Shown here: piece by piece, positions 1 through 8,249 of the stretch
How the letters are laid out: the number at the start of each line of letters is the position of its first letter
How positions within the stretch are numbered: the first letter of the stretch is position 1
From: Anaerolineales bacterium
GTDB lineage: Bacteria; Chloroflexota; Anaerolineae; Anaerolineales; Villigracilaceae
Reading direction: 5' to 3'
Assembly (NCBI GenBank): GCA_025056175.1
Contig: JANWWK010000002.1
Coordinates: 1 to 61,303, forward strand
DNA length: 61,303 nucleotides
Program-made: the position numbers and the translations under genes
Notes under the pieces: model-generated
The model's database searches: none
Told to the model about the DNA's origin: nothing
Seen by the model: only the letters and a program-made list of their open reading frames with translations

Positions 1-1
1 T

Positions 2-1177
2 GCCATCCAATACGTCCCCATGCTATTCAAAGATGCCTTTGGCGGTTCGTATAAATCGGCGCTCTATATCCAGAATCTGGCAAATGTTTCAGCAAATCTG
101 ACCATCGAGTTTATCAATGATACCGGTACGGTCGTTCATACCATCAACGAACCCTTGTCGGCCAAAGCCAGCAAGGGGTACTGGCTCTCCAGCATCGCGG
201 GCATCCCGGCTGGCTTCGCGGGCGGGGCCAAAGTGACGGCAGACCAGCTTGTCCTGGCGGTGGGACGTCCGCACATCGGCGCGGAAGTGATGAGCTACAA
301 CGGCATGAGCAACGGCTCGACGACTGCGTGGCTGCCGATGTTCTTCAAGAACGGCTTTGGCTCCTATAACACTGCGCTTTATATTCAGAACGTTACGAAT
401 AGCAGCGCCAGCCTGATTATCGAATACCTGAACCTGGATGGCAGCATTGCCTGTACCAAAGCTGACACCCTGGCGGCCAATGCCAGCAAGGGCTACTGGT
501 CGCTGGCCGTGACCTGCGACACGGGCAGCCTGCCTTCGGGCTTTGTGGGCGGGGTGAAGGTGACTTCAACCCAGAACATCCTGACGGTCGGTCGCGCCCA
601 TCTTGGCAGCCAAATCACCACCTACAACGGCTTCGCGGGTGGCGCGATGATAGCGTATGTCCCCATGTTGTTCCGCAACGCGTTTTCCGGCGGGTCGTAC
701 AAGGCTGCGCTCTACCTGCAAAACGTGAGCGGCTCAAGCGCGAACGTGACCATTGAGTATGTGGACAACGCGGGAGCAGTGGCGGCCACCCAGAACATGA
801 CGCTCAACGCAGGCGCCATCAGCAGCATCTGGCTGCCGGGCGTGGCTGGGCTGCCGGATGGCTTCGTGGGTGGGGCGCGCATCACGGCCACGCAGCCGAT
901 TATTGCCGTCGGTCGCCCGCATCTGGGGTCTGAAATTACTGCTTACAATGGCGCGTCGCTGGGCAGCGGGATGGTCTACCTGCCGATGCTGTTCAAGAAC
1001 GCGTTTGGGGTGCCGTACAATGCGGCGTTCTACGTACAGAACGTGACGGGAAGCCCGGCGACGGTGAACATCAGTTTCTATGATGACGCCGGGACGCTCG
1101 CGTGCATCAAGAGCATCACGCTGGCGCCGAACGCCACGCAAGGCTTCTGGATGCCCACCACTACCTGCGCGCCGTAA
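2..1177 (+). CDS. Repeat-containing surface-type protein, 3' part only
   Basis: The frame is open from base 2, so the gene begins before the window and only its C-terminal part is seen. It is built of about 107-residue repeats starting near 14, 332, 659 and 980. Each opens with a [VL]-P-M-[LF]-F-[KR]-[ND]-x-F motif, continues with A-L-Y-[IL]-Q-N-V and ends with V-G-R-x-H-[IL]-G-x-[EQ]-[IV]-x-x-Y-N-G. The last copy is only about 65 residues and stops before the V-G-R-x-H block. The repeats are rich in Ser, Thr, Ala and Asn and have no catalytic motif, as expected for an extracellular beta-rich protein. I do not recognise the family. A strong terminator follows. The function is unknown and any secretion signal lies outside the window. 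Confidence 0.85.
   Translation, partial: AIQYVPMLFKDAFGGSYKSALYIQNLANVSANLTIEFINDTGTVVHTINEPLSAKASKGYWLSSIAGIPAGFAGGAKVTADQLVLAVGRPHIGAEVMSYNGMSNGSTTAWLPMFFKNGFGSYNTALYIQNVTNSSASLIIEYLNLDGSIACTKADTLAANASKGYWSLAVTCDTGSLPSGFVGGVKVTSTQNILTVGRAHLGSQITTYNGFAGGAMIAYVPMLFRNAFSGGSYKAALYLQNVSGSSANVTIEYVDNAGAVAATQNMTLNAGAISSIWLPGVAGLPDGFVGGARITATQPIIAVGRPHLGSEITAYNGASLGSGMVYLPMLFKNAFGVPYNAAFYVQNVTGSPATVNISFYDDAGTLACIKSITLAPNATQGFWMPTTTCAP
14..1174 (+). repeat. Protein-level tandem repeats, 3.6 units of 106-109 codons
   Basis: Units start at about 14, 332, 659 and 980, with lengths of 318, 327 and 321 bases and a truncated fourth unit of 195 bases. They are clearly homologous as protein but diverged in DNA, so the duplication is old and not an assembly artefact. 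Confidence 0.85.
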
Positions 1178-1198
1178 CACGGAATCTATCTGCTGATA

Positions 1199-1231
1199 AA
1201 AATGGGCTGTTCCAAAAGAACAGCCCATTTT
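1199..1231. terminator. Strong intrinsic terminator, probably bidirectional
   Basis: Perfect 14-bp inverted repeat AAAATGGGCTGTTC / GAACAGCCCATTTT (1199-1212 and 1218-1231) with a 5-base loop, ending in TTTT. It sits between the converging repeat protein and the AOR gene and can serve both. Confidence 0.9.
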
Positions 1232-1251
1232 GGTTCAGTGTAAAGACCTGG

Positions 1252-3078
1252 TCAAAGAATCTCCAGCTCCTTCAGCTTCTCCTCTGGTACAACGCCATTC
1301 TTCCAGCCGCGCTTCTCGTAGTATTCGGCCAGCATTTGGTCGAGTTCGCATACGTGGCCTTCTGAGCCAGGCATCGTGGAGGGTTCTTCCAGGAAGCGCT
1401 TGGGCAGGTAATCGGACCCTTCGCGGAAGCCCGCCAGGTTATTGTAGTAGCGTTCCAGGTTGTAAATGCGCTCGCCGGTCTTCAAGACATCTTCTGCCGT
1501 GAACGGCACGCCGACCATCGCAGAGTATTGCGCCGCATATTCTTCTGCGCCCTGCGCAAAGGCCGAGAATTTGCACAAATCCATGCTGTCTGAGAAGGCG
1601 TGCACGTCCTGGAAAATCTTGACCAGTTCACCTTTGCCCTTCCATTCGAGTGGGTCCACCTTGAGGGAGCCAAACGGCATTACGCCCAGTTCGGCAGCGG
1701 GGGTGTAGGCGCGCAGGTGGCAGGCGCCGCGGTTGGAAGTGGCATACGCAATCCCCATGCCTTTCAAACCGCGCGGGTCATAGGCTGGGATAGCCTGCCC
1801 TTTAACCGTCATCGCCAGTTCAGGGTGACCGAAGTGCCTGGCAACTGCATCAGCGCCGTTCGCCAGCACATCGCCAAAGCCTTTGCGGAAGGCAATCATC
1901 TCAGCGGCGCGGGTCATGCCCTCCGGGTCGCCCCAGGCCAGTTTGCCCTCTCCGTTGGTATAGCCTTTTTCGCTGGCTTCCATCCAGACTGAAATAGGAT
2001 GCCCGATTTCAATCGCATCAATGCCGAAATCGTTGCACAGGTCAATCATCTTGGCAACCAGGCGGGCATCGGGGTTGCCACAGTTTGCACCCACCGACCA
2101 GGCCGGCTCGTATTCGACCGATTCCATTCGCAGACCAGCAAACGGCCCGTCTTTGATTTCCACTTCCTTTTTACACGCGACTGGACAGGCGTGACAGGTC
2201 GGGTCGTTGACCAGGATGTTTTCTTTTACCCATTCGCCACTCAACGTTTCGGCATGTTCGCCAAAGGCGGTGAACTGGCTGTTCTTGGTGGGATACGCGC
2301 CGATGGAGTTGGTGATGTTGGTCAGCACGTTCGTGCCATACACCGAGAGGCCGCCCTTGCGTGGGCTGGTGATATTCTCCGGCGCCATGATACACTCCAG
2401 CGCACGTTTGTGGGCGGCCTTCCAGGCCTCGCGGTCGGCGGCTTTGGTGATGACTTTTTCGGCCTTAATGACGATGGCCTTCAGGTGTTTGGAGCCGCCC
2501 ACGCATCCTGTGCCGCCGCGTCCGGAAGCGCGGTCGTTTTCGTTGACCCAGCAGGCATAGCGCACCAGGTTTTCTCCGGCGGGGCCGATGGCAATCACCG
2601 TCAGGTCTTTTTCCCCGTATTTCTCTTTAAAGTATCTGACCGTGTCATGCACGCCTTTGCCCCAGACCTCCGAAGCATCGAGCAGTTCCAGCTGCCCGTC
2701 ATGGATGTAAGCATACGTTGGTTTTTCGGCCTTACCCTTGAACAACAGGCCATCGAATCCGGCCCAGCGCAGACGCGCTGCACTCCATCCGCCGTGATGG
2801 CTGTCGGTCACCGTGCCGGTCAGTGGTGATTTGGTCACAATTGCCATGCGACCGCTCATATTGGCCTCGGAACCGGTGAGCGGTCCGTTCATGAAGCACA
2901 GCAAGTTATCTGGCGAGAGGGGGTCTACCTGGGGGCCGTTCTCAAAGACGAACCGGACGCCCAAACCACGCCCGCCGATGTACTTGCGCGCCCAATCTTC
3001 AGGGATGGGCTTGTATTCGACCGTTCCGGCGGTCAAATCCACATGAGCCAGGCGGTTTGCATATCCTCCGAGTGCCAT
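1252..3078 (-). CDS. Aldehyde:ferredoxin oxidoreductase (tungsten AOR family)
   Basis: The family oxidises aldehydes to carboxylic acids and reduces ferredoxin, using a tungsto-bispterin and one 4Fe-4S cluster in the cytoplasm. The 608-residue length is normal. Cluster ligands are visible as C295-x2-C298-x3-C302 plus C502, the spacing known for archaeal AOR. The N-terminal G-G-R-G-L-G block and the G-C-V-G-G-S-K-H-L-K-A segment are typical of the pterin-binding part. The start ATG is preceded by a good AGGAGA site. It is transcribed alone from a promoter at 3150-3178 with an operator-like repeat. No chaperone or pterin genes are adjacent, so the physiological aldehyde cannot be told. It could be another AOR-family member such as a benzoyl-CoA-reductase-type subunit, but the length and cluster spacing fit AOR well. 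Confidence 0.93.
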   Translation of the reverse strand: MALGGYANRLAHVDLTAGTVEYKPIPEDWARKYIGGRGLGVRFVFENGPQVDPLSPDNLLCFMNGPLTGSEANMSGRMAIVTKSPLTGTVTDSHHGGWSAARLRWAGFDGLLFKGKAEKPTYAYIHDGQLELLDASEVWGKGVHDTVRYFKEKYGEKDLTVIAIGPAGENLVRYACWVNENDRASGRGGTGCVGGSKHLKAIVIKAEKVITKAADREAWKAAHKRALECIMAPENITSPRKGGLSVYGTNVLTNITNSIGAYPTKNSQFTAFGEHAETLSGEWVKENILVNDPTCHACPVACKKEVEIKDGPFAGLRMESVEYEPAWSVGANCGNPDARLVAKMIDLCNDFGIDAIEIGHPISVWMEASEKGYTNGEGKLAWGDPEGMTRAAEMIAFRKGFGDVLANGADAVARHFGHPELAMTVKGQAIPAYDPRGLKGMGIAYATSNRGACHLRAYTPAAELGVMPFGSLKVDPLEWKGKGELVKIFQDVHAFSDSMDLCKFSAFAQGAEEYAAQYSAMVGVPFTAEDVLKTGERIYNLERYYNNLAGFREGSDYLPKRFLEEPSTMPGSEGHVCELDQMLAEYYEKRGWKNGVVPEEKLKELEIL

Positions 3079-3121
3079 AAGTCTCTCCTTTGGGTTGTAA
3101 GATTGGGTTGGGGGTTGATTT

Positions 3122-3137
3122 TGTCAGTTGTATGACA
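3122..3137. promoter_or_regulatory. Crp/Fnr-type operator TGTCA-N6-TGACA at AOR promoter
   Basis: Perfect 5-bp arms TGTCA and TGACA separated by 6 bases, flanked by T-rich DNA. This has the geometry of Crp/Fnr-superfamily sites. It lies just downstream of the predicted AOR start point, a position that favours repression. Confidence 0.5.
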
Positions 3138-3149
3138 TTTTGTGCATTT

Positions 3150-3178
3150 AGAATAGCATTCTGAAAAATACGAGTCAA
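3150..3178 (-). promoter_or_regulatory. Sigma70-like promoter of the AOR gene
   Basis: On the minus strand, -35 TTGACT (3173-3178), a 17-base spacer and -10 TATTCT (3150-3155). The start point would be near 3143, giving a leader of about 65 bases before the AOR ATG. Confidence 0.7.
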
Positions 3179-3233
3179 TGGTTAAGTTTTTCCTTAATCA
3201 AAAAATCATCCCTGCCCGTTGTCTGCCACTGTT

Positions 3234-3263
3234 TTGAGACCACCTCCTGATTTCGGTTATACT
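3234..3263 (+). promoter_or_regulatory. Promoter of the bi-domain oxidoreductase
   Basis: -35 TTGAGA (3234-3239), an 18-base spacer and -10 TATACT (3258-3263), followed by a leader of about 45 bases to the ATG at 3316. Confidence 0.55.
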
Positions 3264-3315
3264 TTCTCCGCGTTCAATCCGTTGGTACAACGGGCATCCC
3301 ATTTTGGAAACCGAC

Positions 3316-5496
3316 ATGAAACAACTGCTGCAAAATCTGAAGAACGGCCAAACGACCATCGAAGAAGTTCCCATTCCCACCCCGCGCGCTGGACAGGCGC
3401 TCGTCAAAGTAGCTGCTTCGCTCGTTTCCGCCGGCACCGAACGGATGGTGGTCGAATTTGCCGAAAAATCGCTCCTGGGAAAGGCGCGTTCCCGTCCCGA
3501 TTTGGTCAAACAAGTTCTGCAAAAAATGTCTCGTGAGGGTGTTTTTCCTGCTTTGCAGGCCGCCTTCCACCGTCTCGATAACCCCATGCCGCTGGGCTAT
3601 TCGTCGGCTGGTGTCATCACCGCGCTTGGAGCAGGGATGGAGGGCTTTCAAATTGGTCAGCGGGTGGCCTGTGCGGGCGGGGGGTACGCCGTCCATGCCG
3701 AGTACAACCTGGTGCCGCGTAACCTGCTTACCCCCCTGCCTGCAAGCGTGGATTTTGAATCCGCTGCTTTTACCACCCTTGGCGCCATTGCCCTGCACGG
3801 CTTTCGACTGACCGGAGCACAACTGGGGGAAAATGTGGCCGTCATCGGTCTGGGTCTTTTGGGCTTGTTGACGATTCAACTTGCATCTGCGGCGGGATGC
3901 CGCGTTTGGGGGACCGATACCAACCCCGAACGGGTTGCCCTCGCCCGGCAATTTGGGATTGCGGCCTGCCCTCGTCACGAAGCCGAAGATTCGGCCCGGG
4001 CGTTTACCGCGAATCGCGGTTTCGACAGCATCATCTTGTGTGCTGATACAGCCTCCGACGACCCTGTTCGGCTGGCTGCAACCATTGCCCGTGACCGGGC
4101 GCATGTTGTGGCAACTGGCGCGGTCGGGCAGGCTTTGCCTCGCAAACTGTATTACGAAAAAGAACTTTCGTTCGTCAATTCGCGCTCGTATGGCCCCGGA
4201 CGATATGACCCCAGCTACGAGGAGCAAGGACATGATTACCCGCTCGGTTATGTGCGCTGGACGGAGGGCCGTAATTTCCAGGCTGTTGTTTCGCTTTTGG
4301 AAAGCGGCAAGTTAAATGTTCGCCCGCTCATCACACATCGCTTTCCCATCGAACGAGGGGCTGAAGCCTACGAAATTATCACCGGCAAGAAGAAAGAGCC
4401 ATTTTTGGGAGTGCTTTTAAGGTATCAGGTGTCAGAGGAGGAGCCAGCTGGTGTCACCCATCGGGAAGCAGGCAAAGTTTCTCTGACGCCTGACACCCGC
4501 ACCTTCGATTCCCGAAAACCTGATACAGTCCAGATTGGCGTCCTTGGCGCCGGTCTTTTCGCCAATGCCACGCTGTTGCCTGCGCTCAAAAAGGTAAAAG
4601 ACGTGGAACTGGTCGGAATCGCCTCGTCGGGCGGGTTACATGCTGCGCACTCCGGCAAAAAATTCGGCTTCCGCTATGCCTGCTCGGACGAGGAACAAAT
4701 TCTACATGACCCCGACATCAACACCGTCTTCGTTCTCACCCGTCACGATAGCCATGCCGACCTGGTCGTGAAGGCGTTGCGGGCCGGCAAGCATGTCTTT
4801 GTAGAGAAGCCGCTGGCGGTGAATGGGGAGCAGTTATCGGCCATTCGTGAACAGTTACTGGTGACTGATACCTGTTTGCTGATGGCCGGTTTTAATAGAC
4901 GCTTCGCTCCTCTGGCGGTTTCACTTGCCGCGCATTTTGCGTACCGCACCGAGCCGCTGTATATGCACTACCGCGTCAATGCCGGGTATATCCCTCCGAA
5001 TCATTGGGTTCACGACCCCCAACAAGGCGGCGGACGGATTGTGGGTGAGGCCTGTCATTTCATTGATTTTCTTACTTTTCTGGTTGGCGCGCCGCCGTTT
5101 ACCGTTACTGCTGTGGCTTTGCCCGATGCTGGCAAATACCGCGAGGACAACGTCTCGATGACCTTTACCTTTCCCGATGGTTCGGTTGGCGTGGTAGATT
5201 ATCTTGCCAATGGCGATAAGTCTTTTCCAAAAGAGCGCGTGGAGGTCTTTTGCGGTGGCGCAGTGGCGGTGTTGGATGATTTCAGGACGCTGGAAACGGT
5301 ACGGGATGGGAAGCGGAGAACAGTGCGACTGTGGGGGCAGGAAAAAGGCCATTTTCACGAGATTCAGGCGCTGGTGCAGGGTATCCAGCGCAGGAAACCG
5401 CCGATTCCGTATGAACATCTCATCGGCGTTACACAGGCCAGTTTTGCCGCTGTCGAATCGATTCGCAAAAATGGAGAGAAGGTGAGTCTGGGCTAG
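3316..5496 (+). CDS. Bi-domain oxidoreductase: zinc-less MDR + Gfo/Idh/MocA fusion
   Basis: A continuous 726-residue frame. Residues about 1-355 are a medium-chain (alcohol dehydrogenase-like) domain with the nucleotide-binding stretch V-I-G-L-G-L-L-G-L-L. Residues about 405-726 are a Gfo/Idh/MocA domain with G-V-L-G-A-G-L-F-A and the E-K-P-L-A-V motif. Such fusions are known near sugar and cell-surface polysaccharide genes and probably act on sugar derivatives with NAD(P), but the substrate is unknown. The linker between the domains is coded by degenerate 7-bp repeats (4421-4502). The ATG at 3316 is preferred over an upstream TTG at 3304. The gene converges on purA with a 5-base gap. Confidence 0.85.
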   Translation: MKQLLQNLKNGQTTIEEVPIPTPRAGQALVKVAASLVSAGTERMVVEFAEKSLLGKARSRPDLVKQVLQKMSREGVFPALQAAFHRLDNPMPLGYSSAGVITALGAGMEGFQIGQRVACAGGGYAVHAEYNLVPRNLLTPLPASVDFESAAFTTLGAIALHGFRLTGAQLGENVAVIGLGLLGLLTIQLASAAGCRVWGTDTNPERVALARQFGIAACPRHEAEDSARAFTANRGFDSIILCADTASDDPVRLAATIARDRAHVVATGAVGQALPRKLYYEKELSFVNSRSYGPGRYDPSYEEQGHDYPLGYVRWTEGRNFQAVVSLLESGKLNVRPLITHRFPIERGAEAYEIITGKKKEPFLGVLLRYQVSEEEPAGVTHREAGKVSLTPDTRTFDSRKPDTVQIGVLGAGLFANATLLPALKKVKDVELVGIASSGGLHAAHSGKKFGFRYACSDEEQILHDPDINTVFVLTRHDSHADLVVKALRAGKHVFVEKPLAVNGEQLSAIREQLLVTDTCLLMAGFNRRFAPLAVSLAAHFAYRTEPLYMHYRVNAGYIPPNHWVHDPQQGGGRIVGEACHFIDFLTFLVGAPPFTVTAVALPDAGKYREDNVSMTFTFPDGSVGVVDYLANGDKSFPKERVEVFCGGAVAVLDDFRTLETVRDGKRRTVRLWGQEKGHFHEIQALVQGIQRRKPPIPYEHLIGVTQASFAAVESIRKNGEKVSLG
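4421..4502 (+). repeat. Degenerate 7-bp tandem micro-repeats inside a coding linker
   Basis: GGTATCA/GGTGTCA at 4421-4434 and TCTGACG/CCTGACA at 4482-4495, with a further GGTGTCA in between. The two ends are roughly inverted relative to each other. They code the inter-domain linker of the bi-domain oxidoreductase in frame. Confidence 0.55.
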
Positions 5497-5509
5497 CGAT
5501 TTTATCGCT
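5495..5509. terminator. Possible short hairpin between convergent stops
   Basis: AGCGAT-TTT-ATCGCT overlaps the stop codons of both the bi-domain oxidoreductase and purA. The stem is only 6 bp and there is no long T-run, so this is a weak candidate. Confidence 0.3.
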
Positions 5510-6791
5510 CCACAATTTGTTCCCGTTCAGGTCCCACGCTGACCAGCCGCACAGGTACACCTGCCAGTTGCCCGATGGCATCCAGGTAGGTGCGCGCCGC
5601 TTGCGGCAGGTCGTTCCAGCGACGAAGGCCACTTACATCTTCCTTCCATCCGGGAAATTCTTTATAGACCGGCTCGAAACCTTCCAGCTCGGTTGGGCCA
5701 AAGGGCAGGTCCTGATACACCGTCCCATTTTTGCGGTAGGCAACGCAGAGCTTGACCTGTTCCAGGCCGGAGAGAATATCCAGTTTGGTGATGACCAGTT
5801 CCGTAAGACCATTTACGCGGACGGCATAGCGCAACAGGACGCCATCCAGCCAGCCTACGCGGCGTGGGCGTCCGGTGGTGGTACCGTATTCATCCCAGGG
5901 GTTTGCGCCTGTCCCGCGCAAACGCAGCGCCAGGTCGTCGAAGACTTCGGTCGGAAAGGGGCCGCTTCCGACTCTTGTCTGGAAGGATTTGCAAACACCG
6001 GTGACGGTAGCATCGCGGGCGGCGGTGATGCCGATTCCCAGCCCGGTGAAGACGCCTCCTGCGGTTGTGGCTGATGAAGTCACGAAGGGGTAGGTGCCGT
6101 GGTCGAGGTCGAGCAAAGTCCCCTGGGCGCCTTCGGCCAGCACGCTGCCGCCGCGCGCCAGAACCGCACAGGTTTCGGCGGAGGTATCGGCGATGAAGGG
6201 CGCTATTCGGGATGCGTATGCACTGAATTTCGCCAGAACAGGCGACAGTTCAAGATGCGGCGCTTCGAGCGAGACCAGGGTGCGGTTGGCCGTTTCGATG
6301 TGGGCAGCCAGTTTGTCTCGAAAATCGGGGGAAAGCATTTCTCCAACCCGCAGGTTGGTGCGTGCAGCCTTATCGGTATAGGCCGGTCCGATGCCGCGTC
6401 CGGTGGTGCCGATGCTGTCTTTGCCCCGCCGGGCTTCCAGGGCGGCATCCAGCGCACGGTGTGCCGGGGTAATCAGATGTGCGGCATGAGAAACGCGCAG
6501 ACGACGCGGAGAAATTTCCACACCCAATTCGGCGAGCATATCCATTTCGTGGAGCAGGGATTCCGGGTTGATGACCATGCCGTTTCCCAACACAGCCACC
6601 GGTTTGGGGTGAATGATGCCCGATGGAATCAGGTGCAGTTTGAACAACTGCTCGCCGACAGTAACCGAATGCCCGGCATTGTCGCCGCCGTTATAGCGGG
6701 CAACAATGTCGGCGTCGGCGGCGAACCAGTCTACGATGCGGCCTTTGCCTTCGTCGCCCCATTGTGCGCCAACGATGATTTGAAGCGGCAT
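5502..6791 (-). CDS. purA: Adenylosuccinate synthase
   Basis: Catalyses GTP-dependent condensation of IMP with aspartate, the first committed step to AMP, in the cytoplasm. The protein starts M-P-L-Q-I-I-V-G-A-Q-W-G-D-E-G-K-G, the family's glycine-rich GTP loop with the catalytic Asp, followed by the R-Y-N-G-G-D-N-A-G-H segment. The length of 429 residues is normal. The start at 6791 is chosen over an upstream in-frame codon at 6833 because a GGAGG site lies 7 bases before it and it fits the family N-terminus. It lies downstream of a cysteine hydrolase on the same strand with a 65-base gap. No purine riboswitch is evident in that gap. Confidence 0.97.
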   Translation of the reverse strand: MPLQIIVGAQWGDEGKGRIVDWFAADADIVARYNGGDNAGHSVTVGEQLFKLHLIPSGIIHPKPVAVLGNGMVINPESLLHEMDMLAELGVEISPRRLRVSHAAHLITPAHRALDAALEARRGKDSIGTTGRGIGPAYTDKAARTNLRVGEMLSPDFRDKLAAHIETANRTLVSLEAPHLELSPVLAKFSAYASRIAPFIADTSAETCAVLARGGSVLAEGAQGTLLDLDHGTYPFVTSSATTAGGVFTGLGIGITAARDATVTGVCKSFQTRVGSGPFPTEVFDDLALRLRGTGANPWDEYGTTTGRPRRVGWLDGVLLRYAVRVNGLTELVITKLDILSGLEQVKLCVAYRKNGTVYQDLPFGPTELEGFEPVYKEFPGWKEDVSGLRRWNDLPQAARTYLDAIGQLAGVPVRLVSVGPEREQIVER

Positions 6792-6856
6792 ACATGCCTC
6801 CAGGAAAAGAATGACGGGCAGATTATACAGCAAGCAGGGCGCGCAGCGTATCTGAA

Positions 6857-7486
6857 CTATGCAGTTTTGCCGGTTTCCGTGTGTATTTCCGGGCGTTTTT
6901 GTTGCTTTGCGCTCTGGCTGATTCTCTCATCCCTTTCAGCGGCCAGCTGGGTGAGAATTTGTTCCACCGTCAACACCTGCCCATACGCTTGCAGAGCTGC
7001 GAGGAAGGCGGCCTGTACCTGTTCGGCGGGAACGGTAACATCGCCAAAGGTCAGTGTGCGGGTGGCGCAGGCATCGGCGGCAACCAGAACCTGAAATCCC
7101 AGGTCGGCAGCAGCGCGGGCGGTTGCATCCACGCACAGGTGCGTCATCATGCCGCACAAGATGACGCGCTCGACGCCCCAGGCGCGTAACAGTTCCAGCA
7201 AGCTGGTTTCCCGAAAGGCATTTGGGTAGTGCTTTTGAATGAGTGGTTCACCCTCGAAGTGCGCCGTCAGGTCGTGGATGTTCGTTCCGGGGTCGCCGGG
7301 CAAAAAGAACGTTGCTCCGGCGCGTTTGGAGACGTGTTGAATATGAACGTGCAGGCCGCCGTGTTCCCGGAAGCATTGCAGAAGGGTATAGGCGTTTCGT
7401 GCGGCGCGTTCGGGGTTTTCCAGCGGCATTTTACCGCCGGGAAAGTAATCGTTTTGAATATCGATGAGCAAGAGAGCGGTTTTCAT
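6857..7486 (-). CDS. Cysteine hydrolase of the isochorismatase family
   Basis: 209 residues with the catalytic triad of the family visible: D9 in L-L-L-I-D-I-Q-N-D-Y, K85 in I-Q-K-H-Y-P-N-A-F and nucleophile C118 in G-M-M-T-H-L-C-V-D-A-T-A-R. Family members hydrolyse amide or vinyl-ether bonds (nicotinamidase, isochorismatase, biuret or carbamate hydrolases). The M-T-H-L-C-V-D-x-T-x-R signature is that of the general cysteine hydrolase branch, not of nicotinamidase, so the substrate is not predictable. The C-terminal 30 residues are charged and probably disordered. Confidence 0.88.
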   Translation of the reverse strand: MKTALLLIDIQNDYFPGGKMPLENPERAARNAYTLLQCFREHGGLHVHIQHVSKRAGATFFLPGDPGTNIHDLTAHFEGEPLIQKHYPNAFRETSLLELLRAWGVERVILCGMMTHLCVDATARAAADLGFQVLVAADACATRTLTFGDVTVPAEQVQAAFLAALQAYGQVLTVEQILTQLAAERDERISQSAKQQKRPEIHTETGKTA

Positions 7487-7620
7487 ACGCGTTTTTCTTT
7501 GCAGTGCTGAAAGGTGTCTTGCTAACCTATCAGAGCTATAAGGTGAAAAACCAGGCGAAGTGGGTAAAGTCCAAAGAGAGCGTTTCTGTTGCCGCGAAAT
7601 TTCAAAGAAAGGAGGTAGAA

Positions 7621-7767
7621 ATGGACAGCAAGCCGAAACGGGCTGCCCAGGGCATGGTCGAATATGCGTTTATTCTTGTGCTGGTTGCAATTGTCATTGT
7701 TGTCGCCATCGCCATGCTGGGGCCTGGGGTTGGCAACCTGTATATGTCGGTCGTCAACAGCCTGTAA
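7621..7767 (+). CDS. Flp/Fap-type IVb pilin
   Basis: A 48-residue protein: short basic cytoplasmic N-terminus, then A-Q-G-M-V-E-Y-A-F-I-L-V-L-V-A followed by a single hydrophobic helix. The Glu five residues after the cleavage-site Gly, and the Y next to it, are hallmarks of Flp pilins cleaved by a prepilin peptidase. The ATG at 7621 has a consensus AAAGGAGG site; the longer open frame from 7504 lacks one. No tad/rcp assembly genes are nearby, so it is an orphan pilin presumably exported by machinery encoded elsewhere. A tight terminator follows 6 bases after the stop. Confidence 0.85.
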   Translation: MDSKPKRAAQGMVEYAFILVLVAIVIVVAIAMLGPGVGNLYMSVVNSL

Positions 7768-7773
7768 CAAAAG

Positions 7774-7797
7774 TTCCCGCCGTCAGGCGGGAATTTT
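7774..7797. terminator. Shared terminator; Nudix stop codon lies in its loop
   Basis: Stem TTCCCGCC / GGCGGGAA (7774-7781 and 7786-7793), loop GTCA, then TTTT. On the minus strand the loop is TGAC, whose TGA is the stop codon of the Nudix gene. Both converging genes appear to end here. Confidence 0.85.
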
Positions 7798-8229
7798 CGT
7801 CTCTTCCAGCAATTCCAGCAGGCCAGGCGGGTAGAGCGGGGGAGAGCCAGGGCCGGTTTTGTCTAAATCCAACCACACTGCGCGAAACGGAGATGTCTTC
7901 TCCACGCTGAAAATGACGTTTTTGTCGTACAGGCTTTCGTCCACGAAGCGGCCATCATACACCTGAACAATTTCGTGGCCTTTTTGTCCTTCGTAGATGA
8001 AAATGTTTTCCAGGGTGCCCAGGTAGCACAAGTCGGTCACTTCGGCGTTGATTTCTTCGCGGATTTCGCGGGCAATGGCCTGGTCAGAATATTCGCCAAA
8101 TTCTACCCTGCCGCCCAGCGGACGGTAGTAGGTCTGTTGTTTGACGACATCGTAGCCCTCAAAGGCCAGAATTTTGTTGCCATTGCGAAAGACGCAAATG
8201 GCAATGACGCGAATTTTATCGGGTTTCAT
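7783..8229 (-). CDS. Nudix hydrolase
   Basis: About 148 residues. The Nudix box G-x5-E-x7-R-E-I-R-E-E-I is present; the usual Gly after the E-E pair is replaced by Asn-Ala (x-N-A instead of x-G-U), a mild deviation that leaves the metal-binding glutamates intact. Nudix enzymes cleave nucleoside diphosphates linked to another moiety, so this is probably a house-cleaning pyrophosphatase of unknown substrate. The ATG at 8229 is chosen because GGAG sits 7-8 bases upstream. It lies 20 bases after miaB on the same strand and is probably co-transcribed. The open frame extends further upstream into miaB, but that part has no Nudix similarity. Confidence 0.85.
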   Translation of the reverse strand: MKPDKIRVIAICVFRNGNKILAFEGYDVVKQQTYYRPLGGRVEFGEYSDQAIAREIREEINAEVTDLCYLGTLENIFIYEGQKGHEIVQVYDGRFVDESLYDKNVIFSVEKTSPFRAVWLDLDKTGPGSPPLYPPGLLELLEETKIPA

Positions 8230-8249
8230 GAGCATTCTCCACAGGGGGA

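Noticed and set aside
3316-5496. Two genes joined by a sequencing error
   Set aside because: The frame is continuous through a linker, both halves are complete and such bi-domain fusions are a known architecture.
6792-6856. Purine riboswitch before purA
   Set aside because: The gap is 65 bases and contains no recognisable aptamer or terminator.
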